From Valencia hispanica (Eukaryota; Chordata; Actinopteri; Cyprinodontiformes; Valenciidae), in NCBI GenBank assembly GCA_963556495.2, contig OY747702.1:7009001-7073000 (forward strand): DNA of 64,000 nucleotides, written 5' to 3'. Shown piece after piece: positions 1 to 10,226 of the stretch (its first letter is position 1; each line of letters opens with the position of its first letter). The notes beneath the pieces are model-generated. The model saw nothing but the letters and a program-made list of their open reading frames with translations, was not told the origin of the DNA and made no database searches. The position numbers and the translations under genes are program-made.

Positions 1-49
1 AATCCTGTGGTGAGATAATACTAAAGTGGAGTGTTTGGCCATAATGACT

Positions 50-1056
50 ATTCAATTCCAATTCAATTTTATTGAAAAATACGTTCTTGATCTCTGAGGG
101 AAATTAAGTGTTTTTATAGATCATAATAATTAATTCTTTAAGGAGTTGTTGTAGATCATGATGGGTGTGGGCAGGAAAGATTTCCTGTAGCGGTCTGTGT
201 TGCAGTGAAACTGGAGAAGCTTCTGACTGAAGACACTGGGTTGTTGTAGGATAGTCTAGTGAAGAGGATGCTCAGGGTTGTCCATTATTCTATGAAGAAT
301 CCTTGTTTGCATCATTATCTCCTGTTGTTCCACAGTTGTGCCCAGAACAGAACCAGCTTTCTTTATCAGCTGGTTAAGTCTTTTTAAGTCCCTGGCTCTG
401 ATGCTGCTACCCCAACAGATGATAGTTGAATAGATTACACTATCCACAACAGACTTGTAGAGGATTTGAAACATCTTGCTGCAGACCTTAAAAGACCCAA
501 GCTTCCTCAAGAAGTATAGTCTGCTCTGTCCCTTCTTGTAGATAGGTTTCACTGTTCACTATCCAGTCCAGTCTGTTGTCAAGGTGAACTCCAAGGTATT
601 TATACTCCTCAACCACCTCCACTTCTTCACCCATGATGTAAACAGTGTTTGACTTAATGGTACTTCTTTTTAAATCTAGAATCATCTTGTTTTGTTCATT
701 ATCAAGGTAGGATGATTGTTTCTGTTTCTGTGCTGCTGACCACTTGGTCAGGTAGACATTGATCCAGGCGATTGTTGAGGCTATCACCTGTGTCTTTTCG
801 AGTATCTGACGAAGCAATTCAGGCTGTATTGTGTTGAATGCACTGGAGAAATCAAATGATATGATCCTCATAGTGCTGCCTGCTTTGTCCAGATTACAGT
901 GGGTTGGTAAGCACACTGCAGCGGGTCCTGATATGTTTTTGTTTGGTTACTCAGGTGGGCCAAAAGGAGTCTCTCCAGGACCTTCATGATGTGGGATGTC
1001 AGAACAACAGGTCTATAGTCATTGATGACTGTAAAACTGTTGTTAAAGGATGATAT
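50..1056 (-). mobile_element. CR1/Rex1-like LINE, decayed 3' half
   Basis: Minus-strand remnant of a Jockey-superfamily non-LTR retrotransposon. An RT start (NDYRPVVLTSHIMKVLERL, about 945-1025) is followed by FDFSSAFNTI (near 840), EEYKYLGVHLDNRLDW (near 570) and the RT-proximal C-terminus (SRLYFLRKLGSF, ICWGSSIRARD, 256-530). The low-coordinate end carries an AATTGAATT-type tail (about 50-80), so the 3' end is intact. The catalytic ADD box is absent: sequence jumps from the region after SSAFNT straight to the palm/thumb, so an internal deletion of the polymerase core is inferred. Reading frames change several times. Assignment to CR1/Rex1 rests on recognised wording of the protein and is an inference. 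Confidence 0.75.
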
Positions 1057-1254
1057 CATTTTATTTGGAGGAAAATGGGGGACATTTGTAAGCCTGGAAA
1101 TACCATCCCAACTGTGAAGTATGGAGGTGGCACCATCATGTTGTGGGGCTGTTCTGTTGAAGGAACTGGTGCACCTAATAAAATAGATGAGGAAAGATGT
1201 GGTAATATTGAGCAAAATCTGAGGATATCAGCCAGGAAGTTATGGGACTTCTAA
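1057..1254 (+). pseudogene. Tc1-like transposase fragment
   Basis: A 65-codon open stretch on the plus strand contains [23 protein letters not shown] and [14 protein letters not shown], the block between the first and second catalytic Asp of fish Tc1-like transposases. It ends at a TAA. It lies against the minus-strand LINE, so it either inserted into or was joined to that LINE. No terminal inverted repeats are visible next to it. No catalytic residue lies inside this piece. Confidence 0.75.
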
Positions 1255-1266
1255 AGGGACAATGAT

Positions 1267-1267
1267 C

Positions 1268-1331
<64 letters not shown>
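1267..1331. repeat. (GATA)n microsatellite
   Basis: About 16 uninterrupted copies of the tetranucleotide GATA/TAGA. It abuts the dispersed repeat that begins at 1332. Confidence 0.97.
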
Positions 1332-1446
1332 GCATCCATTTTCTGTACCTGTCATTCCTATGCAGGGTTGCAGGGGGGCTGGTGCCTATCTCCAGCTGTC
1401 ATGGGGCAGTGGTACACCCTGGACAGGTCGCCAGTCCATCGCAGGA
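1332..1446 (+). repeat. Dispersed teleost retroposed repeat, copy 1
   Basis: Starts TGCATCCATTTTCTGTACC and ends GTCGCCAGTCCATCGCAGG. The same sequence occurs inverted at 3199-3323 and, longer, at 18091-18446. It is a very common fish repeat. I cannot name the family from sequence alone, but copy 2 shows target duplications typical of retroposition. A short (TA)n follows at about 1447-1460. Confidence 0.8.
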
Positions 1447-1559
1447 TATATATATATATATAGTCAATCACTGTTGCTTTCTAAGTGGACAGTTTGATTT
1501 CACAGAAGTGTGATTGACTTGGAGTTACACTGTGTTGTTTAAGTGTTCCCTTTATTTAT

Positions 1560-2770
1560 TTTTAGCAGTGTATAATCATGCATATGTACTTTTCCATCAA
1601 TTACGGCCTTAATGTGGCGTGACATGGATGCTATCAGCTTGTGGCACTGCTGAGGTGTTTTGGAAGACCATGATGCTTCAATAGCGGCCTTCAGCTCTTC
1701 TTCATTGTTGGGTCTCTCATCTTTCTCTTGGCAATGCCCTATAGGTCTTTATGGGGTTCAGGTCTGGCAAATTTGCTGATGCAGTAATCCCATTGTCATT
1801 GAACCAGGTTTTGGTACTTTTGGCAGTGTGGGCAGGTGCCAAGTCCTGCTGGGAAAAGAAGTCATCATCTCCATAAAGCTCGTCTGTAGAAGGAAGCATG
1901 ACATGCTTCAAAATGTCCTGGTAGATGGCTGCGTTGACTCTGGACTTAATAAAGCACAGTGGACCAAAACCAACAGATGACATCCACACCAATCAACACA
2001 GACTGTGGAAGCCTCACGCTGGACTTCATGCATCTTAGATTGTGTGCCTCTCCATTCTTCCTCCAGACTCTGGGACCTTGATTTCCAAATGAGATGCACA
2101 TTTTGCCGTTGTTGTTCTTTCTTTGACCCAGGTAAGACGCTTCTAAAGTTGTTTGATGTTCAGGAGTGACTTCAAAGAGGAATACAACCTTTGAAGCCCA
2201 TGTCCAGGATCCGTCCGGGTTTTGTGGCTCTTGATGGACAAAATCCAGCCTCAGTCCACTCCTTGTAAAGCTCCCCAATCCTTTTAAATGGCGTTTTCCT
2301 GATAATCCTCTCTAGGCTGCAGCCATTCCTGTTGTTTGTGCATCTTTTTCTTCCACATTTTCCCTTTCCACATAACTTTCTTTTAATGTGTTTTGATACA
2401 GCACTTTGGGAATATCCAACTCCTTTTGCAATTACCTTTCGAGGCTTTCCCTCCTTATGGATGGTGTCAGTGATGGTTTTCCGCACAACAGTTGTCTGAC
2501 AGCAGTCTCCCAATGATTGTGATTCCTACTGAACCCAACTGAGAGACCATTTATATTAATCCTTTTCACAATATTGTAATTTTCTGAGATTTTGAATTTG
2601 GGATTTTCATAAGGAGTAATCCATAATCATCCAAATTATAACAAATAAAGGCTTGAAATATGATGTAATGAGTATATATCATATATTAGTTCCACCTTTA
2701 AGTTAAATTACAGAACTGAATTAACTTTTGCATGATATTCTAATTTTTCGAGTTTCACCAGCCTGTCGGT
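1560..2770 (-). mobile_element. Degenerate Tc1-like transposon
   Basis: An old minus-strand Tc1-like element of the same general family as the one at 41889-43486. The right terminal region (about 2560-2765) retains the pattern ATATTCTAATTTTTCGAG, an echo of the GCTAATTTTTTGAG repeats of the younger copy. The left end is unclear; sequence from about 1470 to 1560 does not obviously match the right end. Transposase remnants fill the middle. Confidence 0.75.
1717..2513 (-). pseudogene. Broken Tc1-like transposase
   Basis: Three overlapping frames carry successive parts of one transposase. The N-terminal helix-turn-helix part (YSQSAVSKHIKRKLCGKGK) is at 2172-2513, the middle (SFGNQGPRVWRKNGEAHNL) at about 1990-2110, and the catalytic C-terminal part (SRVNAAIYQDILKHVMLP, FFSQQDLAPAHTAK, LPDLNPI) at 1717-1992. 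The second catalytic Asp (QQD) is present, but the final ENLW box is degraded to IKTYRAL. At least two frameshifts separate the pieces, so no functional protein is expected. Confidence 0.85.
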
Positions 2771-2837
2771 TGGTCGGTAGGTAGGTAGTAATTAGTGGCA
2801 TTATACATTATTAGCACATTTCAATGTGCATTGTACT

Positions 2838-3067
2838 ATCTATATCAGGGGTCCCCAAAGTCGGTCCTCAAGGGCCGGTATCCTGCATTTTTTAGGTCTT
2901 TCCCTGGTTCAACACAGCTAATCCAACTACTTCCTCAGCATGTCAAAGTTCTGCAGAGGTCTGCTAATGAGCCATCATTTGATTCAGCTGTGTTGAACTA
3001 GGGAAAGAACTAAAACATGCAGGATACCGGCCCTTGAGGACCGACTTTGGGGACCCCTGATCTATAT
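2838..3067. mobile_element. hAT-type MITE with 8-bp target duplication
   Basis: A 214-bp element (2846-3059) has near-perfect terminal inverted repeats starting CAGGGGTCCCCAAAGTCGGT and continuing through GGTCCTCAAGGGCCGGTATCCTGCAT. It is flanked by the exact 8-bp direct repeat ATCTATAT at 2838-2845 and 3060-3067. The 8-bp duplication and CAGGGG termini fit a non-autonomous hAT element. It has no coding capacity. Confidence 0.93.
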
Positions 3068-3185
3068 GCATGCGTGTGACAAACAGAACTAATCTCAACC
3101 TAACTAAGTTTATAAAGCTTGGTATTTGCAGGTGGGTCAAATTAATTTGTTAACTTACTTTCTTAGATAGAGTATTGACAGACAA

Positions 3186-3336
3186 GCACGCTTCTGATCT
3201 GCGATGGACTGGCGACCTGTCCAGGGTGTACCTCGCCTCTCGCCCCATGACAGCTGGAGATAGGCACCAGCATCCCCCCCGCAATCCTGCATAGGAATGA
3301 CGGGTACAGAAAATGGATGCATGGCACGCTTCTGAT
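3186..3336 (-). repeat. Dispersed retroposed repeat, copy 2, with 13-bp TSD
   Basis: Inverted copy of the repeat at 1332-1446 (body 3199-3323). It is bracketed by the exact 13-bp direct repeat GCACGCTTCTGAT at 3186-3198 and 3324-3336. The long perfect duplication shows that this copy arrived by target-primed retroposition as a short unit. Confidence 0.88.
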
Positions 3337-3639
3337 TTTTAGCTTATATGAATAGTCGGAACAAAAGACATCTTTACTGAAAAAGCTAATTGTTTCAATC
3401 TTTTGCATCTCTGTACCTCTACAGCAAACATTTTCTCAAAATTAAGTAGAAAGGTTTGCACAAAGTATTCTTTTAAACAATAGAAATAATAGCTGCTGCA
3501 ACTATGGTAGGCTTAAATGAGGCCACCAAAGGATTTTTCTTTTATAATCCTTTAGAGAAAAAGAAGGTTGATTATCGGAGAGACATTTACTCTCTGGCTT
3601 AGGACAAAGGTTTGCCTTTAACACCATTTTTTCACCAAA

Positions 3640-4230
3640 CTAAATACAGGTACAGGAATGTGACAAACTTTTGCACCCTACAGATTTATTCTGTTTTAGA
3701 CATACCTACAGTACACGTTTAAGATCTAGACCAAGAAAACCTGAGTAAATAAATAAAGCTACTTTCAAATAATGACTTCTTTTATTAAGAGAAAAAGCAA
3801 ATCAGATCAATCTGGCCTTTGGGGAAAGTTATAAATTTCTAAACTTAATAACTGCTTGTGCCATGCTTAGCAGCAACAACTGTCATCAAATGGATAATAG
3901 GTAATCTGTCTTTTAAATCACTGTGGGGAAATTCTCCCCCACTCCTCTTTGCAGCATTTTTTGGGTGTTTAAAGTCATGCCACAGCCTTTCAAACGAATT
4001 TAAGTTTGTTTTAAGTCCACTGAATTTTTTTATTTTTTTATTTTTTTAATTCAAAGATGGAGTTGCTTGTGTCTTCAGTCATTTTCTTGTTGAGTTTATG
4101 AACTGATGCTTGGCAACCTTCCTTCAGGATTTTGTACTAGAGAGCAGAATTCATGGTTTTATGTGGCAAGCTATCCAGGTTCTAAAGAAGCAAAGCAGTC
4201 CAACAAAGCCACTCAGTCACGTGAGTGGAA
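3640..4230 (-). mobile_element. Decayed Tc1-like element, terminal part
   Basis: Sequence at 3780-4000 (AACTGCTTGTGCCATGCTTAG, GCAACAACTGTCATCAAATG) and around 4130-4210 (GCAAGCTATCCAGG, AAGCAAAGCAGTCC) resembles non-coding and C-terminal parts of another fish Tc1-like family. The frame is fully scrambled and the ends are approximate. The family call rests on recognised sequence and is tentative. Confidence 0.5.
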
Positions 4231-4451
4231 AGACGCACATCCTTGGCTTGAACAGTGTCAGATGAGTTCAAGGCAAATCGTCAAAAGTGTCGGCGAGGGT
4301 TTTTAGTGACACATGGTGGGCTGTTTGTCATTAGACAGCATGGATCAGGAGAGCAACACTGCAGACAAGTATGCAGAAGACCCAAGCATCAGTGACACAG
4401 TTCTTGGTATTTCAATCATCTCCTTAGAATGACTATCACAGGGGAACACTA

Positions 4452-5038
4452 GCTGCGTTTACATGGACACAAGTAATCGGATTAAAAGCCTGATCGGAAA
4501 AAAAATGCTTCATGTAAAGACGCCATTCGGAATACACTGATCTGATCACACTCATTCGGATCAAGATTTCATTCCGATTGAGACGGCTGAGTTTTGCCGA
4601 TTGTTAATCTGATCGCTGTTCATGTTAACACTTATTCCGAATGTCGGTCATTACTGCACATGTTTGTTACATCCTACGTAGACGTACATTACCTCGGCGT
4701 AAAACAATAAAGAGATTCGGATTAGAATTTGACTGTGTACACAACAATAAAGGCTTGTAGATGTAAAACTGCGACAAGAAAAAAGCACCCGCTTAAGAAC
4801 ATTTTAAACATTTGCAGCCATGTTTGTTTGCAGCGTAAGTCTGCTACTTCTTCTTTTACAGCCATTTCCGGTATTTTAGATACTTCTGCGCATGTCAAAA
4901 TGATTTATTCCGATCTAACGTGTGGCAGACGTAAACACTTGTTATAATCTGATTAATTCTTTCAGGGCCCATGTACACAGTCAAATTCTAATCCGAACTA
5001 TGATCTGATTAAAGAATTTTTTCACATGTTAACACAGC
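4452..5038. mobile_element. Palindromic MITE with nested inverted repeats
   Basis: The outer ends are inverted relatives: GCTGCGTTTACATG at 4452 pairs with CATGTTAACACAGC ending at 5038. A perfect 26-bp inverted repeat lies inside: 4716-4741 (TTCGGATTAGAATTTGACTG and onwards) and 4972-4997. No transposase is encoded. The superfamily is unassigned because no clear target duplication is visible. Confidence 0.75.
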
Positions 5039-5040
5039 CA

Positions 5041-5150
5041 CAGATTCACACAGGACAAACTACCATGCACACTCACATCTACGGGAAATTTTGTGTAAGC
5101 AGATAACCTAACAGTCATGTTTTTGACTGTAGAAGAAAGCTGGCGTACCC
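5041..5150 (+). repeat. Degraded dispersed repeat, middle part
   Basis: ACAGGACAAACTACCATGCACACTCACA and CTAACAGTCATGTTTTTGACTGTAG parallel the middle of the longer repeat at 18091-18446. No terminal duplication was found. Confidence 0.6.
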
Positions 5151-5162
5151 ACACATACCACC

Positions 5163-5460
5163 AGTGTTGGATATAGTTACTATCAAAAGTAGTTAATTAG
5201 GTTACAGCGTTACCATCAATTAAAAGTAATCTGTTACGTTACAGTGTTATCCATACATAAAAGTAACGCGTTAGTGTACTTTTGCGTTACCCAGAATTAA
5301 AAGCGAGTTTGCAGCGCCTCGCACATGCTGCGACTTAATTGACAGACACAGCCTTGTTTAAATGCACCGAGAAGTCGTGACAATGAATAACGTCAGTCAT
5401 CCAACTAAATTAACTCTGCAGGAAAACAACAGGAAAGACAGTCAGCAATAGGCTATTCCA
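5163..5460 (+). mobile_element. Left part of a split MITE (GTAACGCGTTA type)
   Basis: Begins CAGTGTTGGATATAGTTAC and contains AAAGTAACGCGTTAG, hallmarks of a common fish MITE. A complementary end (CTAACGCGTTACACTGCAT) lies at 12453-12476. The 7 kb between holds two LINEs, so the MITE appears to be split by later insertions. This is inferred from the two ends only. Confidence 0.5.
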
Positions 5461-5699
5461 CATAGCTTTTTATTAATGATTTTTTGTTTTTTGTCATTCA
5501 AATTTTTTTTTGTGTTAACATAACTTCAATGTCACAGATGCTGCACAAAAGAAAAAGGTTCACAAGGTAAACAAGACAGACACAAACAAACTAAACTGAA
5601 AAACTCAACTGAAAAAAAAAAGGCAGTTTGGGAATTGTTAACCCTGGCAATCATCTTTTCAAAGGCAGCTGTTTCTGTCATGAGTTTACACCACTCTGT

Positions 5700-8600
5700 G
5701 ATCCCTGGATTATGCGGGCTCTTCCAGTTGCGTAATATGAGCCGGGCTGCGACAATAAAGCCAGTTACTGTCAGCCTACATTCTGCTATCCGCCATTAAG
5801 CATAGTTGTGGGGATTCTGGTAAAGGCCGGTTGAGCCAGCCCTAAATAGTTTTCAGGACCTCCTTCCAAAAGGGTCGTACCACAAGACAGTCCCATATGG
5901 CATGAAGGAATGTAATATCTAATAATATCTATGCACAATTTTATAGTGGATGAGCTTACCTCTTGCATCCCTTGTAGCCCATCCTACGTTTGAAATCATC
6001 TCCTGCCATAAACCTAGACTAATCTCACTACCAAGATCCTTTTGCCATATTAATCTCAAACTCTCACACAGCCTTGTTTAAATGTTTGACATTTCTCGAT
6101 AAAATAGCGAGGCAGAGTGTGGAGAATGACGCGAATTGAGAAATTCTTGGACCTTGTTCTCTCCTTCTTCTGCCCATACTAATCCAAAAACAGAACTCAA
6201 ACTACTCCTCAACTGCAGGTACTTCCAGAAATCCCCTCTATCCGTTAAATTGTATTGTTCTTTAAGCTCTTGAAATGATATAAATGAGTGGTTTCTGTAG
6301 AGATCATTGACTACTCGTAATCCTTTTACCCACCATGTCTCCTAGAAACATGTCTTTCTCCCTATACATATTGAGGGGTTGTTCCATATGGAAGAATAGC
6401 TTTGTTCGTACTGTGAAACCCCCAACATCTTATGTGCTCTTGCCCATGCCCACTGTGAGTGTTTTAAGATTGGGTTTTCTTCCTCTTTCTGCCTTTCTGC
6501 TTTCTTCTGTGATAACAATTCCACAATATTAAATGGAGCTGTGAGTTCCTTCTCAATCTTAACCCAGCGCGGATGTGACCCATGATCTGTCCAATGATTA
6601 GTTAGCTTGTTCATTTCAAAAGATAGATTATATAATTCCATGTTTGGGAGGGCCAGTCCCCCACAATCTCTAGAAGCAAAGAGTTTTTTCAGGCCAATTC
6701 TGGTTTTTTTCCCATTCCATAAGAAATCTGTAATCATATGATTATATTGTTTGAAGATCCTGTCAGAGATGGTTACTGGTATCATCATAGAAATGTAATT
6801 AAATTATGGAGCCACAACCATCTTAATAATAATAATTTTCCCCCATAAAGTAAGATTTAATAATTTCCACTTGTCCAGATTTGTCTTAATTTTCTGAATT
6901 AAAGGACCCATATTGACTGAGATAATATTTTCTAAATCTGAGCATAAAATAATCCCTAGATATTTCATTCCAGACGGAATAACCTTAAACTGGAATGTGG
7001 TAATTGCTGAATGGTTGCACCCTCTTGATATTGGCATGCCTTCTGATTTTTGCCAATTTATTTTATAGCCTGATAATTTTGAAAAGGAGTCCATTGTGGA
7101 TAAAACATTCGGAATGGACACCATAGGGTCTTTGACTAGAAGTAAAATGTCGTCCGCGTACAGAAACATTTTGTGTTCTTCCCCCCCTTGTGATACCCCT
7201 TTAATACCAGTTTCTGCCCTAATTGCAATGGCCAGGGGCTCCAGGAATAGTGTAAAAAGTAGGGGGCTAAGAGGATCTCCTTGTTTGGTTCAACAACTTA
7301 AGCTAAAGAAGGGTGAGGTCAGACCATTAGTTATTACTGTCGCCCTAGGATCTGAATAAATCACATCCACCCATTTGATAAACCCCTTTCCAAAACCAAA
7401 TGTTCCAAGCGTATGCCTCAAAAATCCCCACTCCACCCTATCAAACGCTTTTTGGGCATCTAGGGAGAAGGCAGCTATCGGGGTGCTTTCATCTCTGTTA
7501 AGCTGTATGAGGTGTAATAGGCGTCTGACATTAGCTGAAGAAGATCTTCCTTTTATGAATACCACTTGATCCGGGTGTATTATGTGAGGTAGGACGCTCT
7601 CTAGCCTCATAGCGAGAACCTTCGTCAGGATTTTACAATCCACATTGATCAGACTGATAGGTCTGAAACTTCCCGGATCGGTGGGATCTTTATCTCTTTC
7701 AGAATTAGGGAAATCAGCGCTTGATTAAATGTTTCTGGTAATTTCCCCAATGAAAACCACTCATCATACACTGTTTTAAGAAAAGGAGCCAGTTTGTCGG
7801 CATACTTCTTATAATATTCTGAGGGAAAACCATCGAGACCAGGGGACTTTCCAGACTTCATTAATGAAATAGCGTTCTTAATCTCCTCCAATGTTATGGG
7901 ACTGTCTAGAAAGTCCTTCTGATCCAGAGATATTTCTGTGGATTTGATCCTTGAGAAAAACGCGCTGTAATCACCCACCCCTGAATTGGCATCGGATTTG
8001 TAAAGTTGGTCATAAAGATTTGCAAAGACTTTGTTAATATCCCCTACATTTGTCACCAAATCTTTCTCATCTTTAATAGCTGGTATAGTATAAGCAGTCT
8101 CCTTTTGAGTCAATTGTCTAGCCAAATGTTTCCCTGACTTTTCACCACTCTCATAATAATTACTTTTCAACCTAAATAGGGCGTACTCCGCTTTTGTATT
8201 GTATATTTCATTTATTTGGAATTTTAAGTCACAGACCTTTTTCAGTAATAAATCAGTGTGCTTATCAGACAATGATTTCTCCAATTCCCTGAGCTGAGAT
8301 TCAAGATCTTTTAATCGCTGTATTTGTTCCCTTTTTTTCCTGCTTGAATAGGCAATAACCTTCGCCCTTATAAAAGCCTTAGAGGCCTCCCAAACAGTCC
8401 CAACCTCATCTGTTGACCCAATGTTCTCCTATATCCCGTAAAAGAGATATGTTTAGCCTCCACCTATTTCTTTTTACTCCCTCTGATCCAATTATTAAAT
8501 CCATCTGTACTGCAGCGTGATCAGTCAGTGCTATGGGACCTATTGAACAGTCTGAGATGCTCTCTACCAAATCTTTGCCAGTCAAAAAATAATCTATCCT

Positions 8601-9203
8601 AGAGTGGGATTTATGATTATGTGAATAAAATGTATATTCTCTCTCTCTTGGGTTGACAAGCCTCCATATATCCATCAATCCTAGATCCTTCATCAAGAGT
8701 TTAATTGCCATCCTGTCTTTTGGTACATGGTTAGAAAAGGTAGTTTTATCAAGGGTCCCATCCAGAACTTGATTAAAATCCCCTGCCAAAATTGTTTGCC
8801 CATCAGGTATGCCCCCTATTAAGTTATTAATTCTGTGAAAAAAGTCTGGGTCTTCAATGTTTGGTGCATAAATATTACACAGGTTAACTCTTTTCCCATT
8901 TAATTTAGCTTCCACACATATAATTCTTCCTTGTTCATCCTTTTATTCTTTCATAAAGACAAAATTTAGTTTTTTGTGAACTAGCATAGCCACTACATGC
9001 TTTTGACCTGTATATGAACTATGAAATACCTGACCTACCCAGTCTCTTTTTAGTTTGGCAGCCTCTAAATTTGTTAAATGGGTCTCTTGTAAAAAAGCTA
9101 TATGGGTTTGCTGGGCTTTAAGGTGTGATAGACATTTCTTCCTCTTTACCAGATTGTGCAGCCCATTTACATTCCAGGAAACTATCCTTACAAATCCAGC
9201 CAT
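5700..9203 (-). pseudogene. L1/Tx1 LINE ORF2 (endonuclease-RT), broken
   Basis: An APE-type endonuclease starts at the ATG ending at 9203: VSWNVNGLHN, AFLQETHL, then NIYAPNIEDPDFF, LAGDFNQVLDG, SRIDYFL and ALTDHAAV (8406-8915). The RT follows: SGKSPGLDGFPSEYY (7649-8284), VVFIKGRSS and FSLDAQKAFDRVEW (7290-7643), the catalytic LYADDILLL with SGYKINWQKSEG (6804-7169), then KYLGI and DFLWNGKKTR (6342-6788). The C-terminal domain continues in fragments to about 5700, including DLYRNHSFIS and IHYKIVHRYY. The frame changes near 8940, 8300-8400, 7645, 7170-7290 and 6790, with in-frame stops in the last part. The catalytic Asp pair is still encoded, but no continuous protein is. Confidence 0.88.
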
Positions 9204-10040
9204 GGTTTAATATATGCCGTGTATATGATCCATAACAAGACAACTCTCATAGAGCAACATGGAGCAAAACAAAATAAAAACTAAATAAATGAGAGGAGGT
9301 GCCACCCCGCTGCCTTTCAAAACTCAGAATATCCATAAAAAAAATTTAAAAAGAAAAAAAACTTGTGCATTTCAGAACACTGAACACTAAATAAACCCCC
9401 CATACCAAAACAATATACCCACCCTCCTGTTTCCTCTCATACTCGAGAGACCCACCACAAACACGGTCCATGAATCACACTAAAGTGGTCACCATTATTA
9501 GACGCCCCACCACCAACAACCCCCCCGAAGAATCATCTGATAATAGTACTGTCCTTTTCCCCCCTTTCTTACACCTCCATATAGATATACACACACGCAC
9601 ATTATAAGCAGTATGTTCATTCGCTCGCATGTCAATCAACACTAATTCTCAGTCCTGACTCCTGACATATTTCTGCTGCTCGGGATTGGGAACTTGGACA
9701 AAAATAAATAAATAACAAAAATGTCCATTTCCATTGTTTGATATCACTGGCTCTTAATACGCTACCAAAGAAAAAAAAAAATATATAAAAGAGATTATGA
9801 CACACCGTGTCACCTTCAGCTTAGAATAAAATAAAAAACAAAGTGGATAATACAGGTTATTTCAGCTCCGTGGAACTTCATAACCTATGTTTAATCAGCT
9901 GGACTGAGTCCCATACTCACAGTATTTTGAACGTGCAGAAAAGCCCGGAGCGAAAATAAAAACTTAGCCATGTCCTGTTCGTGTTGAGCTACTTTTGCTG
10001 CTGGTCAGACTGTCTGCCTGCAGGCCCGCCGGGATGAAGC

Positions 10041-10226
10041 TCAAGTGCCGTCCCCTGAGGTTCTCGGTCGCTCCGTCTCCTCCTTATTAAGAAAGTCCAT
10101 TGCTTCTCGGTGATCCACAAACTTCATTCTTTTCCCTTTCCAAGTAAAGCGTAGTTCTGCCGGCTACGTGAGGGTGAAACGCACATCCAGATTAAGTAGC
10201 CGATTCCTGGCGTCTGTGAACTTTCC
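10041..10226 (-). pseudogene. L1 ORF1 C-terminal remnant
   Basis: On the minus strand an open frame ends at the stop complementary to 10041-10043 and contains [31 protein letters not shown] and DHREAMDFLNKEE. This matches the style of the L1/Tx1 ORF1 (transposase-22-like) C-terminal domain, in which a PARL/PAEL motif precedes a short strand and DFL. One TAG interrupts it between FTLT and PAEL. The N-terminal coiled coil and RRM are missing because the copy stops at the L2 junction. Confidence 0.72.

Larger units (their letters stand above)
5465..10226 (-). mobile_element. L1/Tx1-type LINE, minus strand, 5'-truncated
   Basis: Non-LTR retrotransposon with the L1 order ORF1, then ORF2 (endonuclease then reverse transcriptase), read right to left. 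T-rich sequence at 5465-5515 is the likely poly(A) end. The ORF1 C-terminus survives at 10041-10226, and ORF2 runs from 9203 down to about 5700. The element stops at about 10226, where an L2 LINE in opposite orientation begins. The roughly 840-bp ORF1-ORF2 spacer (9204-10040) shows no further coding signal. Frameshifts and stops make it inactive. Confidence 0.88.

Noticed and set aside
1261..1460. GATA and TA repeats as a regulatory cluster
   Set aside because: Simple microsatellites beside repeats; no gene to regulate was found.
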